Shown one piece after another: positions 31,406-39,350 of a stretch of DNA of 64,000 nucleotides; position 1 is the first letter of the stretch, and the number at the start of each line of letters is the position of its first letter. The notes beneath the pieces are model-generated. The model saw only the letters and a list, made by a program, of their open reading frames with translations, did not search any database and was not told the origin of the DNA. The position numbers and the translations under genes are program-made. The DNA is from Nocardioides humilatus (GTDB lineage Bacteria > Actinomycetota > Actinomycetes > Propionibacteriales > Nocardioidaceae): contig NZ_VUJV01000010.1 of assembly GCF_008373755.1 (NCBI RefSeq), positions 1 to 64,000 on the forward strand, read 5' to 3'.

Positions 31406-34000
31406 GTGGGCGACGCAGGCTCCGCGGCGCTCCCGACCGGGCGGGTTGCACTGCTGTTCTCCGACATCGAGCGGTCGACCGCGCTCCTGAACCGTCTCGG
31501 ACCGGCCTACGGCGACCTCCTCGACCAGCACGACGAGATCCTGCGACGCACCTTCGCGCAGCGCGGCGGCCACGAGTTCTCCAACGAGGGCGACTCGTTC
31601 GGGGCCGCCTTCGCCGACCCGGCTGACGCAGCGCAGGCGGCCCTGGAGGTCCAGGAACGGGTCGCCCGCCACGCCTGGCCGAGCGGCGAGCAGGTCCGGG
31701 TCCGGATGGGCCTGCATTACGGCGAGCCGAAAGTCCGCGGCAACGACTACTGGGGCGAGGACGTCCACTTCGCCGCCCGAATCTGCTCCGCCGCCCACGG
31801 CGGACAGGTGGTGGTGAGTGCCGCCATGCGCGCTGGCCTGGGCGCTGACGCGGCCGTCAGCCTCGGACACCACGGGCTCAAGGACTTCCCCACACCGCGC
31901 GAGCTCTTCCAACTGGTCTCCCCCGGCCACCCGCCCGAGCACTTCCCGGCGCCGACCACGCTGTCGACCTTCCACAACAACCTGCCCTCGATCGCAGCGC
32001 CGCTCATCGGCCGCGACGGCGTCGTGGCCGAGCTGTCGGAAATGCTGACCACGGGCCGCCGGCTCGTCACGGTCATCGGGCCGGGCGGCATGGGCAAGAC
32101 CCGCCTCGCGGTCGCCGTCGGTGAGCGGCTGGCCACCGAGTTCGCCGATGGGGTTGCCTACGTGGCGCTCTCCCCCGTCGATGCCGACCACGCGCCGGCT
32201 GCGCTCGCCGAGGCGACCGGCGCGCCACTGGGTGGCGACCCGCTGCTCGCCGCGCGGGAGCACCTGCGCCATCGCCGGATGCTCGTCGTGCTCGACAACT
32301 GCGAACATCTCGTCGACGCCGCGGCGACCCTGGCACTCGACCTGCTCGAGCACTGCCCTGACGTCGCCGTCCTCGCGACCGCTCAGGTGCCGCTGGGGCT
32401 CTTCGAAGAGACCCTCCACCGGCTCGAACCTCTGACCTCGGGCGGCGGCAGCGACGGCGCCGGCGGCTCCGCGATCGAGATGCTGGTGGCCAGGTCGCAG
32501 GCCAGGGACAGCGCCTTCAGCGTCGGGGCGCACGGGGCCGACCGGGCGAGCGTGGAGCGGCTCTGCGCGCTGCTCGAAGGCCTTCCGCTCGCCATCGAGC
32601 TCGCCTCGGCCCGGATCCGCGTCTTCGGCGTCGAGCGGCTGGTCGCGGCGCTCGAGCGCGACGTCGACGCGCTCGGCAGCGCCGGGCGGGACATGCCCGC
32701 GCGACAGCAGTCGCTGCGGGCCGCGTTGGACTGGACCCTGTCCCTCCTCACGACCACCGAGCAGGACGTCTTCGCCGCCTTCGCCGCTTTCGCGGAGTCG
32801 TGGTCGATCGAGCAGGCTGAGGGGCTCTTCGACGGCGAGCTCGACGAGCTGGCCGTCTGGGACGCGCTCAGCCGGCTCATCGACGCATCCCTGGTCCTCG
32901 TCAAGGGAGATGGGCGCTTCGCGATGCCCGAGCGCGTACGACGGCACGCCGTCGAGCTCCTCGCCGCGTCACCGCTCGAAGATCGCCGACGCCGACGCCA
33001 TGCGGAGGTCGTCGGCCAGGAGATGCGCGAGCTCACCCTGACCGCGCACGTCGACTACCGCAGGATGCTGGCCAACATCGCCGACCTCCTGCCCGAGGTC
33101 CTGCAGGCACTGCACTGGACCCGGGACACCGGCGACCATCGGCACCTCATCGGCCTCACCGCGCCCGGGCTGGCGAAGCTGGGCCGCCTGGCCGTAGTCG
33201 CCGAAGCGATCCCCGACCTCGTCATCGATGACGAGGCCCGGGGCTACGACGACGCAGCCGTGGCCTTCGCCGAGGGACTCCTCCACGGCATGCGCTGGTC
33301 GACCGACTCCGACGCCGAGGTGACCACGTTCGAGCGTGCGGCGCGCGGATATCTCGCGTTCGGCGACGTCCGCGAGGCGGTGATCGCCGGACATCGCGCC
33401 GCCGGGGCGCTGGAGGCGGCCGACCAGGTCGGCGCCGCCCTCGACCGGATGGACGAGATGGAACCGCTCGTCGACCTCATCGCGGACCCGCGCTGGCGCG
33501 AGGAGTGGGAGCGCCGGGGCGCGACCTTCTTCGAGCTCGACGCTGCTGGCCTGGAACACCGACGGCGGGTGCTCGCGCGGTGGGGCGTCGGCACCGGCAC
33601 CTACTCCGTCGGCCACTCCTACAACGAGGCGATGATCGCGGGACTGAGCGGAGACCCGACGGCGGCGCTGGCTCTCAGCGAGCAGGCACTGCGCGAGGTC
33701 CCCCGCCAGCAGCTGAACCTCACCCTCGACCACGTGAAGTGCGTCGCTTGGCTGCTCGCCGAGACCGGACGTGGCGAACCGGCCGTCGAGCTGCACGCCG
33801 CGATCGATGCGGTCTACCGCGCTCGGACGGGCGCTGGGCACGGCGACGTCATGCCGGAGTTCACCCGGGCCTTTGCCGAGGCCGAGCAGCGCCTGGGCGA
33901 CGAGGCAGCAGCCGCGGCGCAGGCCCGCGGAGCCGCGCTCTCCTACAGCGACCTCGTCGACCGTGCCCTGCAGTACGCCACCGGTGGTGTGAAGGCCTGA
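31406..34000 (+). CDS. Class III cyclase homology domain fused to a STAND ATPase
   Basis: 864 aa. Cyclase domain (10-170): metal Asp20 (LFSDIERST) and Asp63 (EGDSF) are kept, but the purine-selecting Lys position is Ser59 and the transition-state Asn position is His121 (VHFAAR; Arg125 kept). Cyclase activity is therefore doubtful. ATPase: LIGRDGVVAEL, Walker A GPGGMGKT (227-234), Walker B LVVLDNCEHL, then GLPLAIELA. The rest is a helical repeat-like sensor. Many actinobacterial relatives carry a LuxR-type DNA-binding tail; none is visible here. Inference: a large signal-integrating NTPase of unknown output. Confidence 0.82.
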   Translation: MGDAGSAALPTGRVALLFSDIERSTALLNRLGPAYGDLLDQHDEILRRTFAQRGGHEFSNEGDSFGAAFADPADAAQAALEVQERVARHAWPSGEQVRVRMGLHYGEPKVRGNDYWGEDVHFAARICSAAHGGQVVVSAAMRAGLGADAAVSLGHHGLKDFPTPRELFQLVSPGHPPEHFPAPTTLSTFHNNLPSIAAPLIGRDGVVAELSEMLTTGRRLVTVIGPGGMGKTRLAVAVGERLATEFADGVAYVALSPVDADHAPAALAEATGAPLGGDPLLAAREHLRHRRMLVVLDNCEHLVDAAATLALDLLEHCPDVAVLATAQVPLGLFEETLHRLEPLTSGGGSDGAGGSAIEMLVARSQARDSAFSVGAHGADRASVERLCALLEGLPLAIELASARIRVFGVERLVAALERDVDALGSAGRDMPARQQSLRAALDWTLSLLTTTEQDVFAAFAAFAESWSIEQAEGLFDGELDELAVWDALSRLIDASLVLVKGDGRFAMPERVRRHAVELLAASPLEDRRRRRHAEVVGQEMRELTLTAHVDYRRMLANIADLLPEVLQALHWTRDTGDHRHLIGLTAPGLAKLGRLAVVAEAIPDLVIDDEARGYDDAAVAFAEGLLHGMRWSTDSDAEVTTFERAARGYLAFGDVREAVIAGHRAAGALEAADQVGAALDRMDEMEPLVDLIADPRWREEWERRGATFFELDAAGLEHRRRVLARWGVGTGTYSVGHSYNEAMIAGLSGDPTAALALSEQALREVPRQQLNLTLDHVKCVAWLLAETGRGEPAVELHAAIDAVYRARTGAGHGDVMPEFTRAFAEAEQRLGDEAAAAAQARGAALSYSDLVDRALQYATGGVKA

Positions 34001-34007
34001 GCCTGGC

Positions 34008-34457
34008 TCAGCGTGCGGCGAGGAGCGCGCGCAGCTCGCCGACCTGGGTCTTTGCGCGCGGACCGTCGGAGGCGTGGATGCCCATCGCGGACATCGAGCT
34101 GCCGTCGTCGAGGTCGAGGGTCGGCCACGGTGCTCCCGGCGGCAGGTGGACCGCGACGACCTGTGCCCACGCGAGCTCGCGCTTGCGGTAGCCGTTGACC
34201 ACCACCAGCCCGGTGTCGCTCGCGGTGATGCGTGAGCGGGCAAGGCCGTTGAGCAGCGCCACGCCGAGACCGATGAAGAAGATCACTGTGGCGCGCTGCA
34301 ACGGGCTGACGGCGTCCTTGGTCTGCTGCGGGAAGGTCACCCACAACATCGCGAACGCGCCGATCAGCACGACGCTGAAGGCGAAGGCCGCGATCCGCGG
34401 GCCCAGCGGTCGCCAGGTCCGGGGCAGGCCCGGCTCCGGCGCGGCAGGCTCGGTCAC
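34008..34457 (-). CDS. Two-helix membrane protein with bacterial PH-like domain
   Basis: 149 aa, function unknown. Two hydrophobic helices (about 20-40 and 58-75) are followed by a small beta domain, RITASDTGLVVVNGYRKRELAWAQV, the pattern of bacterial PH-like proteins. The start GTG 34457 overlaps the hisG stop by 4 nt, so it is translated with hisG. A short inverted repeat CTGAG/CTCAG (33997-34011) lies at the convergent end with the cyclase gene. Confidence 0.75.
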   Translation of the reverse strand: MTEPAAPEPGLPRTWRPLGPRIAAFAFSVVLIGAFAMLWVTFPQQTKDAVSPLQRATVIFFIGLGVALLNGLARSRITASDTGLVVVNGYRKRELAWAQVVAVHLPPGAPWPTLDLDDGSSMSAMGIHASDGPRAKTQVGELRALLAAR

Positions 34458-35311
34458 AGGCGGCAGGCGTGGATGTCGGTGAGCAGGATCGCGCGGGCGC
34501 CGAGGTCCCAGAGCTCGTCCATCAGACGCTGGGCGCCGGCACGGGGCACCATCGCGCGGACCGCGACCCACCCCTCGCGATGCAACGGCGACATCGTCGG
34601 ACCTTCGAGACCGGGCGTGAGAGCGACCGCGGCGTCGACCTTCGACGCCTCGATGTCGTAGTCCATCATCACGTAGCCGCGCGCCACCAAGACGCCGTCG
34701 ACCCGGCGCTTGAAGATCTCGAACGCGGGCGAGCCGTTGCCGGCACGGGTGACCAGCACGGCCTCGGAGTCCAGGAGCGCCTCACCGAAGACAGCGAGCC
34801 CGGCCGCGCGCAGCGTGCTGCCCGTCTCGACCACGTCGGCGATCACGTCGGCGACGCCGAGCTGGATGCTGGTCTCGACCGCACCGTCCAGGCGCACCAC
34901 GTGGGCCTCGATTCCCCGGGTGTCGAGGAAGCTCTGCACGATCCCCGTGTAGGAGGTCGCGATCCGCTTGCCCGCCAAGACGGCGAGGTCGGCGTCGGCC
35001 TCGAAGGCGCCCTGCGGGCCCGCGAAGCGGAAGGTGCTCCGCCCGAAACCGAGCGACATGACCTCCTCGGCCTTCGCGCCCGAGTCGAGCAGCAGGTCGC
35101 GACCGGTGATGCCGACGTCAAGGGTGCCCTCTCCGACGTAGAGCGCGATGTCGCGCGGACGCAGGTAGAAGAACTCGACGTCGTTCTCGGTGTCGAGGAG
35201 CCGCAGCTCCTTGGTGTCGGTGCGCTGCCGGTAGCCCGACTCCTTGAGGATGTCGGTGGCGGCCGCGGAGAGCGCCCCCTTGTTGGGGATCGCGATCTTG
35301 AGGCGGGTCAT
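34454..35311 (-). CDS. hisG: ATP phosphoribosyltransferase (long form)
   Basis: First step of histidine biosynthesis: joins ATP and PRPP. The 285-aa length indicates the long HisG form with a C-terminal ACT-like regulatory domain (residues ~210-285), so histidine feedback inhibition without HisZ is expected. LKIAIPNKGAL at the N terminus and the DVIADVVETGSTLRAAGL PRPP-site segment are typical. It lies 9 nt after hisE; the other his genes are not in this window. Confidence 0.94.
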   Translation of the reverse strand: MTRLKIAIPNKGALSAAATDILKESGYRQRTDTKELRLLDTENDVEFFYLRPRDIALYVGEGTLDVGITGRDLLLDSGAKAEEVMSLGFGRSTFRFAGPQGAFEADADLAVLAGKRIATSYTGIVQSFLDTRGIEAHVVRLDGAVETSIQLGVADVIADVVETGSTLRAAGLAVFGEALLDSEAVLVTRAGNGSPAFEIFKRRVDGVLVARGYVMMDYDIEASKVDAAVALTPGLEGPTMSPLHREGWVAVRAMVPRAGAQRLMDELWDLGARAILLTDIHACRL

Positions 35312-35320
35312 GGTGAAGTC

Positions 35321-35584
35321 CTAGAGGTGTGCGTAGACGTCGGCCGGCTCGAGGCCGAGGGCGAGCATGAGGACCTGGACGTGGTAGATCAGCTGGCTGA
35401 TCTCCTCGGCCGCCCGGTCCTTGCCTTCATGCTCCGCGGCCATCCACGACTCAGCCGCTTCCTCGACCAGCTTCTTGCCGATCTGATGCACGCCGGCGTC
35501 GAGCGCCGCGACCGTGCCGGAACCGGCAGGGCGGGTCTGCGCCTTCTCGCTCAGCTCGGACCAGAGCTCGTCGAACGTCTTCAC
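35321..35584 (-). CDS. hisE: Phosphoribosyl-ATP pyrophosphatase
   Basis: Second step of histidine biosynthesis, hydrolysing PR-ATP to PR-AMP. 87-aa all-alpha MazG-like protein with the metal-binding [21 protein letters not shown] region, carrying the usual Glu/Asp ligands. I chose GTG 35584 because the -10 box lies just upstream; TTG 35593 is a less likely alternative. Encoded as a stand-alone hisE rather than a hisIE fusion, as in other actinobacteria. Confidence 0.92.
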   Translation of the reverse strand: MKTFDELWSELSEKAQTRPAGSGTVAALDAGVHQIGKKLVEEAAESWMAAEHEGKDRAAEEISQLIYHVQVLMLALGLEPADVYAHL

Positions 35585-35592
35585 AGGGCTCA

Positions 35593-35598
35593 ATGCTA
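35593..35598 (-). promoter_or_regulatory. hisE -10 box overlapping the ribH stop codon
   Basis: TAGCAT on the minus strand begins with the TAG stop codon of ribH and ends 8 nt before the hisE GTG. It would start a hisE-hisG transcript at or next to the start codon, separate from the rib operon. Confidence 0.45.
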
Positions 35599-36081
35599 CG
35601 GCTGGTGCCGCTTGACCTTGCGCAGGGTCTGGGCGGTGAGAAGAGCGGCGGACGCTGCCTCGTAGCCCTTGTCCTCCACGGACCCCTCGATTCCGGCCCG
35701 GTCGAGCGCCTGCTGCTCGGTGTCGGTGGTCAGCACACCGAAGCCGATCGCCACCGTGTGGTCGAGCGCGACCCGGGTCAGACCGTCGGTCGCGGCGTTG
35801 CAGACGTAGTCGAAATGCGGCGTGCCGCCGCGGATGACCACGCCCAGCGCGATGACGGCGTCGTAGCCCTGGGCGGCGAGCGCCGAGGCAACGACGGGCA
35901 GCTCGAAGGCTCCCGGCACGCGTACGACGACCGGCGCCTCGACCTGGTGGTCCTTGAAGGCGCGCTGGGCGCCCGCGATGAGGCCATCCATCACCTGGGT
36001 GTGCCAGCTCGCGGCGACGACCGCGACGCGCAGGTCGTGGCAGTCGGTCGGCTGGGCGGTCGGGGCTCCGTGTCCGGCCAT
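35596..36081 (-). CDS. ribH: 6,7-dimethyl-8-ribityllumazine synthase
   Basis: Penultimate step of riboflavin synthesis: condenses the ribityl-pyrimidine with 3,4-dihydroxybutanone 4-phosphate. 161 aa, typical. Motifs: [17 protein letters not shown] (substrate loop), [17 protein letters not shown] with the catalytic His, and [15 protein letters not shown]. It forms icosahedral or pentameric shells in the family. Start ATG 36081, 1 nt after the ribBA stop. Confidence 0.95.
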   Translation of the reverse strand: MAGHGAPTAQPTDCHDLRVAVVAASWHTQVMDGLIAGAQRAFKDHQVEAPVVVRVPGAFELPVVASALAAQGYDAVIALGVVIRGGTPHFDYVCNAATDGLTRVALDHTVAIGFGVLTTDTEQQALDRAGIEGSVEDKGYEAASAALLTAQTLRKVKRHQP

Positions 36082-36082
36082 G

Positions 36083-37366
36083 TCAGTTGGCTCCTGCTTC
36101 TGCATCCAGGTCGAGGTCGGTCTCGAGGTCGGGGAGGTGGTGGCCCATCCGGTCACGCTTGGTCAGCAGGTAGGCCAGGTTGTGGTCGTTGGGGTGCGGG
36201 GTCAGCGGCACCCGCTCGGCGACCTTGATGCCGTAGTCCTCGAGGTTGCTGACCTTGTCGGGGTTGTTGGTCAGCAGCCGCACCTCGCCGATGCCGAGGT
36301 CCTTGAGGATCTGGGTCGCGGCGCCGTAGTGGCGCGCATCGGCGGGCAGGCCGAGGTCGAGGTTGGCGTCGACGGTGTCGCGACCGCCGTCCTGGAGCTG
36401 GTAGGCCTGCAGCTTGGCGACCAGGCCGATGCCACGACCCTCGTGACCGCGCAGGTAGACGACGACGCCGCGACCCTCCGCGACGATGCGGTCCATGGCC
36501 TCGTTGAGCTGGGGACCGCAGTCGCATCGGCTGCTGCCGAAGACGTCGCCGGTGAGGCACTCCGAGTGCACCCGGGTCAGGACGGGCTCCCCGTCGGACA
36601 GCTCGGCCGGGTCGCCGTACACCAGAGCGACGTGCTCGCTGCCGTCGACGGTGATCGTGTAGCCGTAGGCCGTGAAGTCACCATGGCTCGTGGGAAGACG
36701 GGTCTCGGCCTCGCGGATGACGTGGACCTCGGTGCGCCGGCGGTACTTCACCAGCTCCTCGATCGAGATCATCGCGAGGTCGTGCTCGTCGGCGAACGCA
36801 CGCAGCTCCGGGGCCCGCTTCATGGTGCCGTCGTCGTTGACGACCTCGACCAGCACACCGGCCGGCGTGAGCCCGGCCAGCTTGGCCAGGTCGACGGCGG
36901 CCTCGGTGTGACCGCGACGGACGAGCACCCCGCCCTCGCGGTAGCGCAGCGGGAAGACGTGGCCCGGACGGGTGATCTCCCACGGCTCGGTGGCGGAGTC
37001 AGCCAGGACGCGCGCCGTGTGAGCCCGGTCGGCAGCCGAGATGCCGGTGGAGACGCCGTCGCGGGCATCGACCGAGATCGTGTAGGCCGTCCGCATCTTG
37101 TCCTTGTTGTGCGGCGTCATCAGCGGGATCTCGAGCCGGTCGAGCATGGCGCCGGGCATCGGCAGGCAGATGACACCGCTGCTGTAGCGGATCGTCCACG
37201 CCATCAGCTCCGGGGTCGCCTTCGCGGCGGCGAAGATGATGTCGCCCTCGTTCTCGCGCTCCTCGTCGTCGACGACGATGACGGCCTTGCCGGCAGCGAT
37301 GTCGGCGATCGCGCGCTCGACGGGGTCGAGCCGGACCTTGCTGGACACCTTGCTGGACTCAGTCAT
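36083..37366 (-). CDS. ribBA: Bifunctional 3,4-dihydroxy-2-butanone-4-phosphate synthase / GTP cyclohydrolase II
   Basis: 427-aa fusion. The N-terminal RibB half (1-~210; [36 protein letters not shown]) makes the four-carbon unit from ribulose 5-phosphate. The C-terminal RibA half opens GTP; its zinc site is visible as C-x10-C-x-C in [18 protein letters not shown], and GHEGRGIGL is present. Overlaps ribE by 8 nt. Supplies both branches of the pathway in equal amounts. Confidence 0.96.
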   Translation of the reverse strand: MTESSKVSSKVRLDPVERAIADIAAGKAVIVVDDEERENEGDIIFAAAKATPELMAWTIRYSSGVICLPMPGAMLDRLEIPLMTPHNKDKMRTAYTISVDARDGVSTGISAADRAHTARVLADSATEPWEITRPGHVFPLRYREGGVLVRRGHTEAAVDLAKLAGLTPAGVLVEVVNDDGTMKRAPELRAFADEHDLAMISIEELVKYRRRTEVHVIREAETRLPTSHGDFTAYGYTITVDGSEHVALVYGDPAELSDGEPVLTRVHSECLTGDVFGSSRCDCGPQLNEAMDRIVAEGRGVVVYLRGHEGRGIGLVAKLQAYQLQDGGRDTVDANLDLGLPADARHYGAATQILKDLGIGEVRLLTNNPDKVSNLEDYGIKVAERVPLTPHPNDHNLAYLLTKRDRMGHHLPDLETDLDLDAEAGAN

Positions 37367-37946
37367 TCTTGATCAGCCTTTCGACGTGCTTGGCGATGAT
37401 GTCCGCCTCGAGGTTCACCGGGTCGCCGGGCTGCTTGAAGCCGAGCGTGGTGCGGGCGAGCGTTTCGGGGATGAGGGAGACGACGAGGCTCTCGTCGTGG
37501 AGCTCCGCGACGGTCAGCGAGATGCCGTCGACGGTGATCGAGCCGTGCAGGACGACGTAGCGCCGGATCTGCTCGGGGAGGGCGATCTCGACCAGCTCCC
37601 AGTGCTCGCCGGGCTCCCGCCGCAGGATCGTGCCGGTCGTGTCGACGTGCCCCTGCACGATGTGTCCGCCGAGGCGCGTGGTGGGCGTGCAGGCCCGCTC
37701 CAGGTTGACCCGGTGACCGACCTCCAGGGCGCCCAGCGAGGTCTTGTCGAGCGTCATCTTCATGACGTCGGCCGTGAACGAGCCCTCGCCACGGGTGGCG
37801 ACGGTGAGGCAGCAGCCGTTGACGGCGATGGAGTCGCCGAGAGCGGCGTCGGTGGTGACGCTGCCCTCGACCGTCAGTCGTACGGCGTCGCTCTGCTCCT
37901 CGAGAGCCAGGACGGTGCCGAGCTCCTCGACGATGCCCGTGAACAT
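37359..37946 (-). CDS. ribE: Riboflavin synthase alpha chain
   Basis: Dismutates two lumazine molecules to riboflavin. 195 aa made of two similar beta-barrels: [12 protein letters not shown] with NGCCLTV in the first and [14 protein letters not shown] with VDGISLTV in the second, the hallmark duplication. Two of the duplicated motifs provide the lumazine sites. The ATG lies 1 nt after the ribD stop. Also called ribC in some species. Confidence 0.95.
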   Translation of the reverse strand: MFTGIVEELGTVLALEEQSDAVRLTVEGSVTTDAALGDSIAVNGCCLTVATRGEGSFTADVMKMTLDKTSLGALEVGHRVNLERACTPTTRLGGHIVQGHVDTTGTILRREPGEHWELVEIALPEQIRRYVVLHGSITVDGISLTVAELHDESLVVSLIPETLARTTLGFKQPGDPVNLEADIIAKHVERLIKND

Positions 37947-37947
37947 G

Positions 37948-39015
37948 TCAGCTCTCCTTCGCAGGGGTGGGGCGCAGCGTGAGCCGCAGGTTGATCGCGC
38001 TGTCGTCGGCGTCGTCGCTGTCGGGCAGCAGGACCAGGGTGTCGACCAGGTCGAACTGCAGCGCCTTGGTGATGGTGCGGATGCCGAGCGAGCCGACCGC
38101 CGACTTGCCGCCGCCGAGGAGCAGTGGCGCGACGTAGACCAGCACCTCGTCGACCACGCCGGCCTTGAGGAATGCGGCCGCGAGCTTGGGGCCACCCTCG
38201 AAGAACACGTGGTGGCGGCCGTGATCGCGGTAAAGGGTCTCGAGCGCCTCCACCGGGTCGTGGGTGCGCAGCTGCACGGTCTCGGCCTGGTCGTCGAAGA
38301 CCCGGCTCTCGGGCGGGAGGTCGCGCTCCCCCATCACTACGCGCAGCGGCTGGTGCGGGCGGGGCTCGCCGTCGGCGTCGCGGACGGTCAGCTGCGGGTC
38401 GTCGACGACGACGGTGTTGGTGCCGACGAGCATCGTGTCGCACAGGGCGCGCAGGACGTGGGTGTCGCGACGGGCCGCCGGCGACGACACCCAGTGCGAG
38501 CTGCCGTCGGTCGCGGCGCTGCGTCCATCCAGCGTGGTGGCGAACTTCCACGTCACGAACGGGCGTCCGTGCTCGTGGGCGAAGGTCCAGGCCGGGTTGA
38601 GGGCCCGCGCGTCGTCGAGGAGGAGACCGTGCTCGACCTCGATGCCCGCGGCGGCGAGCATCTCCAGGCCGCCCTCAGCGATCGGGTTGGGGTCGCGCTG
38701 GGCGACGACCACCTTCGTGACGCCGGCCTCGATGAGCGCCTGCGAGCAGGGACCGGTGCGGCCGGTGTGGTTGCACGGCTCGAGGGTCACCACCGCCGTC
38801 GTGCCGCGGGCGAGGTCGCCCGCCGCGCGCAGCGCCTCGACCTCGGCGTGCGGGGAACCCGCGCCGTGGTGGTAGCCCTCGCCGACGATCGAGCCGTCAG
38901 GGGCGAGGAGCACGCAGCCGACCCGCGGGTTGGGGCCGAGGGGGACGCCGGGCGACGCCGCGAGGTGCAGCGCGCGCTGCATCGCGTCGTACTCCTGGGC
39001 GAAGGTCTCCGCCAC
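37948..39015 (-). CDS. ribD: Bifunctional diaminohydroxyphosphoribosylaminopyrimidine deaminase / reductase
   Basis: 355 aa. N-terminal deaminase (1-~145) with the zinc motifs HAEVEAL and PCNHTGRTGPC, and C-terminal NADPH reductase (PFVTWKFATTLDGR, VGTNTVVVDDPQLTVR, FFEGGPKLAAAFL). It converts the GTP ring-opening product to the ribitylamino-pyrimidine. GTG 39015 has AGAGGA 5 nt upstream and fits the family N terminus; the frame extending to 39096 is part of the leader. First gene after the FMN riboswitch. Confidence 0.93.
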   Translation of the reverse strand: MAETFAQEYDAMQRALHLAASPGVPLGPNPRVGCVLLAPDGSIVGEGYHHGAGSPHAEVEALRAAGDLARGTTAVVTLEPCNHTGRTGPCSQALIEAGVTKVVVAQRDPNPIAEGGLEMLAAAGIEVEHGLLLDDARALNPAWTFAHEHGRPFVTWKFATTLDGRSAATDGSSHWVSSPAARRDTHVLRALCDTMLVGTNTVVVDDPQLTVRDADGEPRPHQPLRVVMGERDLPPESRVFDDQAETVQLRTHDPVEALETLYRDHGRHHVFFEGGPKLAAAFLKAGVVDEVLVYVAPLLLGGGKSAVGSLGIRTITKALQFDLVDTLVLLPDSDDADDSAINLRLTLRPTPAKES

Positions 39016-39114
39016 CTGTGTCCTCTCGGTCGTCCTGTGCTCGGACTCCGGGGTATCAGGGGCGAGGGACGTCGTGGCGCGACCAGCGCTGACCACTCAC
39101 GTCCATCACTCGTG

Positions 39115-39236
39115 CGTGCACTTCCCATCCGGACTTTGACCGTCGGTCCAGGAATTTCACCTGGTCAACCGATCGCTGGCTGCGATCGGGTCGCGGACTG
39201 TCACCGCCGGCTCGGATTTTCACCGACCCCAGAGCA
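39115..39236 (-). ncRNA. FMN riboswitch (RFN element)
   Basis: On the minus strand the conserved RFN blocks occur in order: GGGGTCGGTGAAAATCCGA, CCGGCGGTGACAGTCCGCGA, a variable stem GATCGCAGCCAGCGATC, GACCAGGTGAAATTCCTGGA, CCGACGGTCAAAGTCCGGAT and GGGAAG. FMN binding should repress the rib operon beginning ~100 nt downstream. The leader 39016-39114 has a possible GGACGT/ACGTCC stem but no U-tract terminator, so control of translation at the AGAGGA of ribD is as likely as termination. Confidence 0.95.
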
Positions 39237-39318
39237 CGCGAGCTCTTGAGGTCAATCGTTGCACAGGGCCTGGGTATTCCCGCAACGTGTCCCTCGACAC
39301 GGACCCCAGGACCCGCCG

Positions 39319-39350
39319 ACGGCGCGATCACCGACCCCGATCAGCGCCGT
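39319..39350 (-). terminator. Hairpin after the secreted-protein gene
   Basis: ACGGCGC (39344-39350 on the minus strand) pairs with GCGCCGT (39319-39325), extended by a GATC/GATC pairing after a 1-nt bulge. It begins directly at the stop codon. There is no U-tract, as in many actinobacterial terminators. The remaining 39237-39318 should hold the riboswitch promoter; TTGCGG with AACGAT 19 nt on is a weak candidate. Confidence 0.5.

Noticed and set aside
33997-34011. CTGAGCCTGGCTCAG as a bidirectional terminator between the cyclase and PH-like genes.
   Set aside because: Only a 5-bp stem without a U-tract on either strand; too weak to call.
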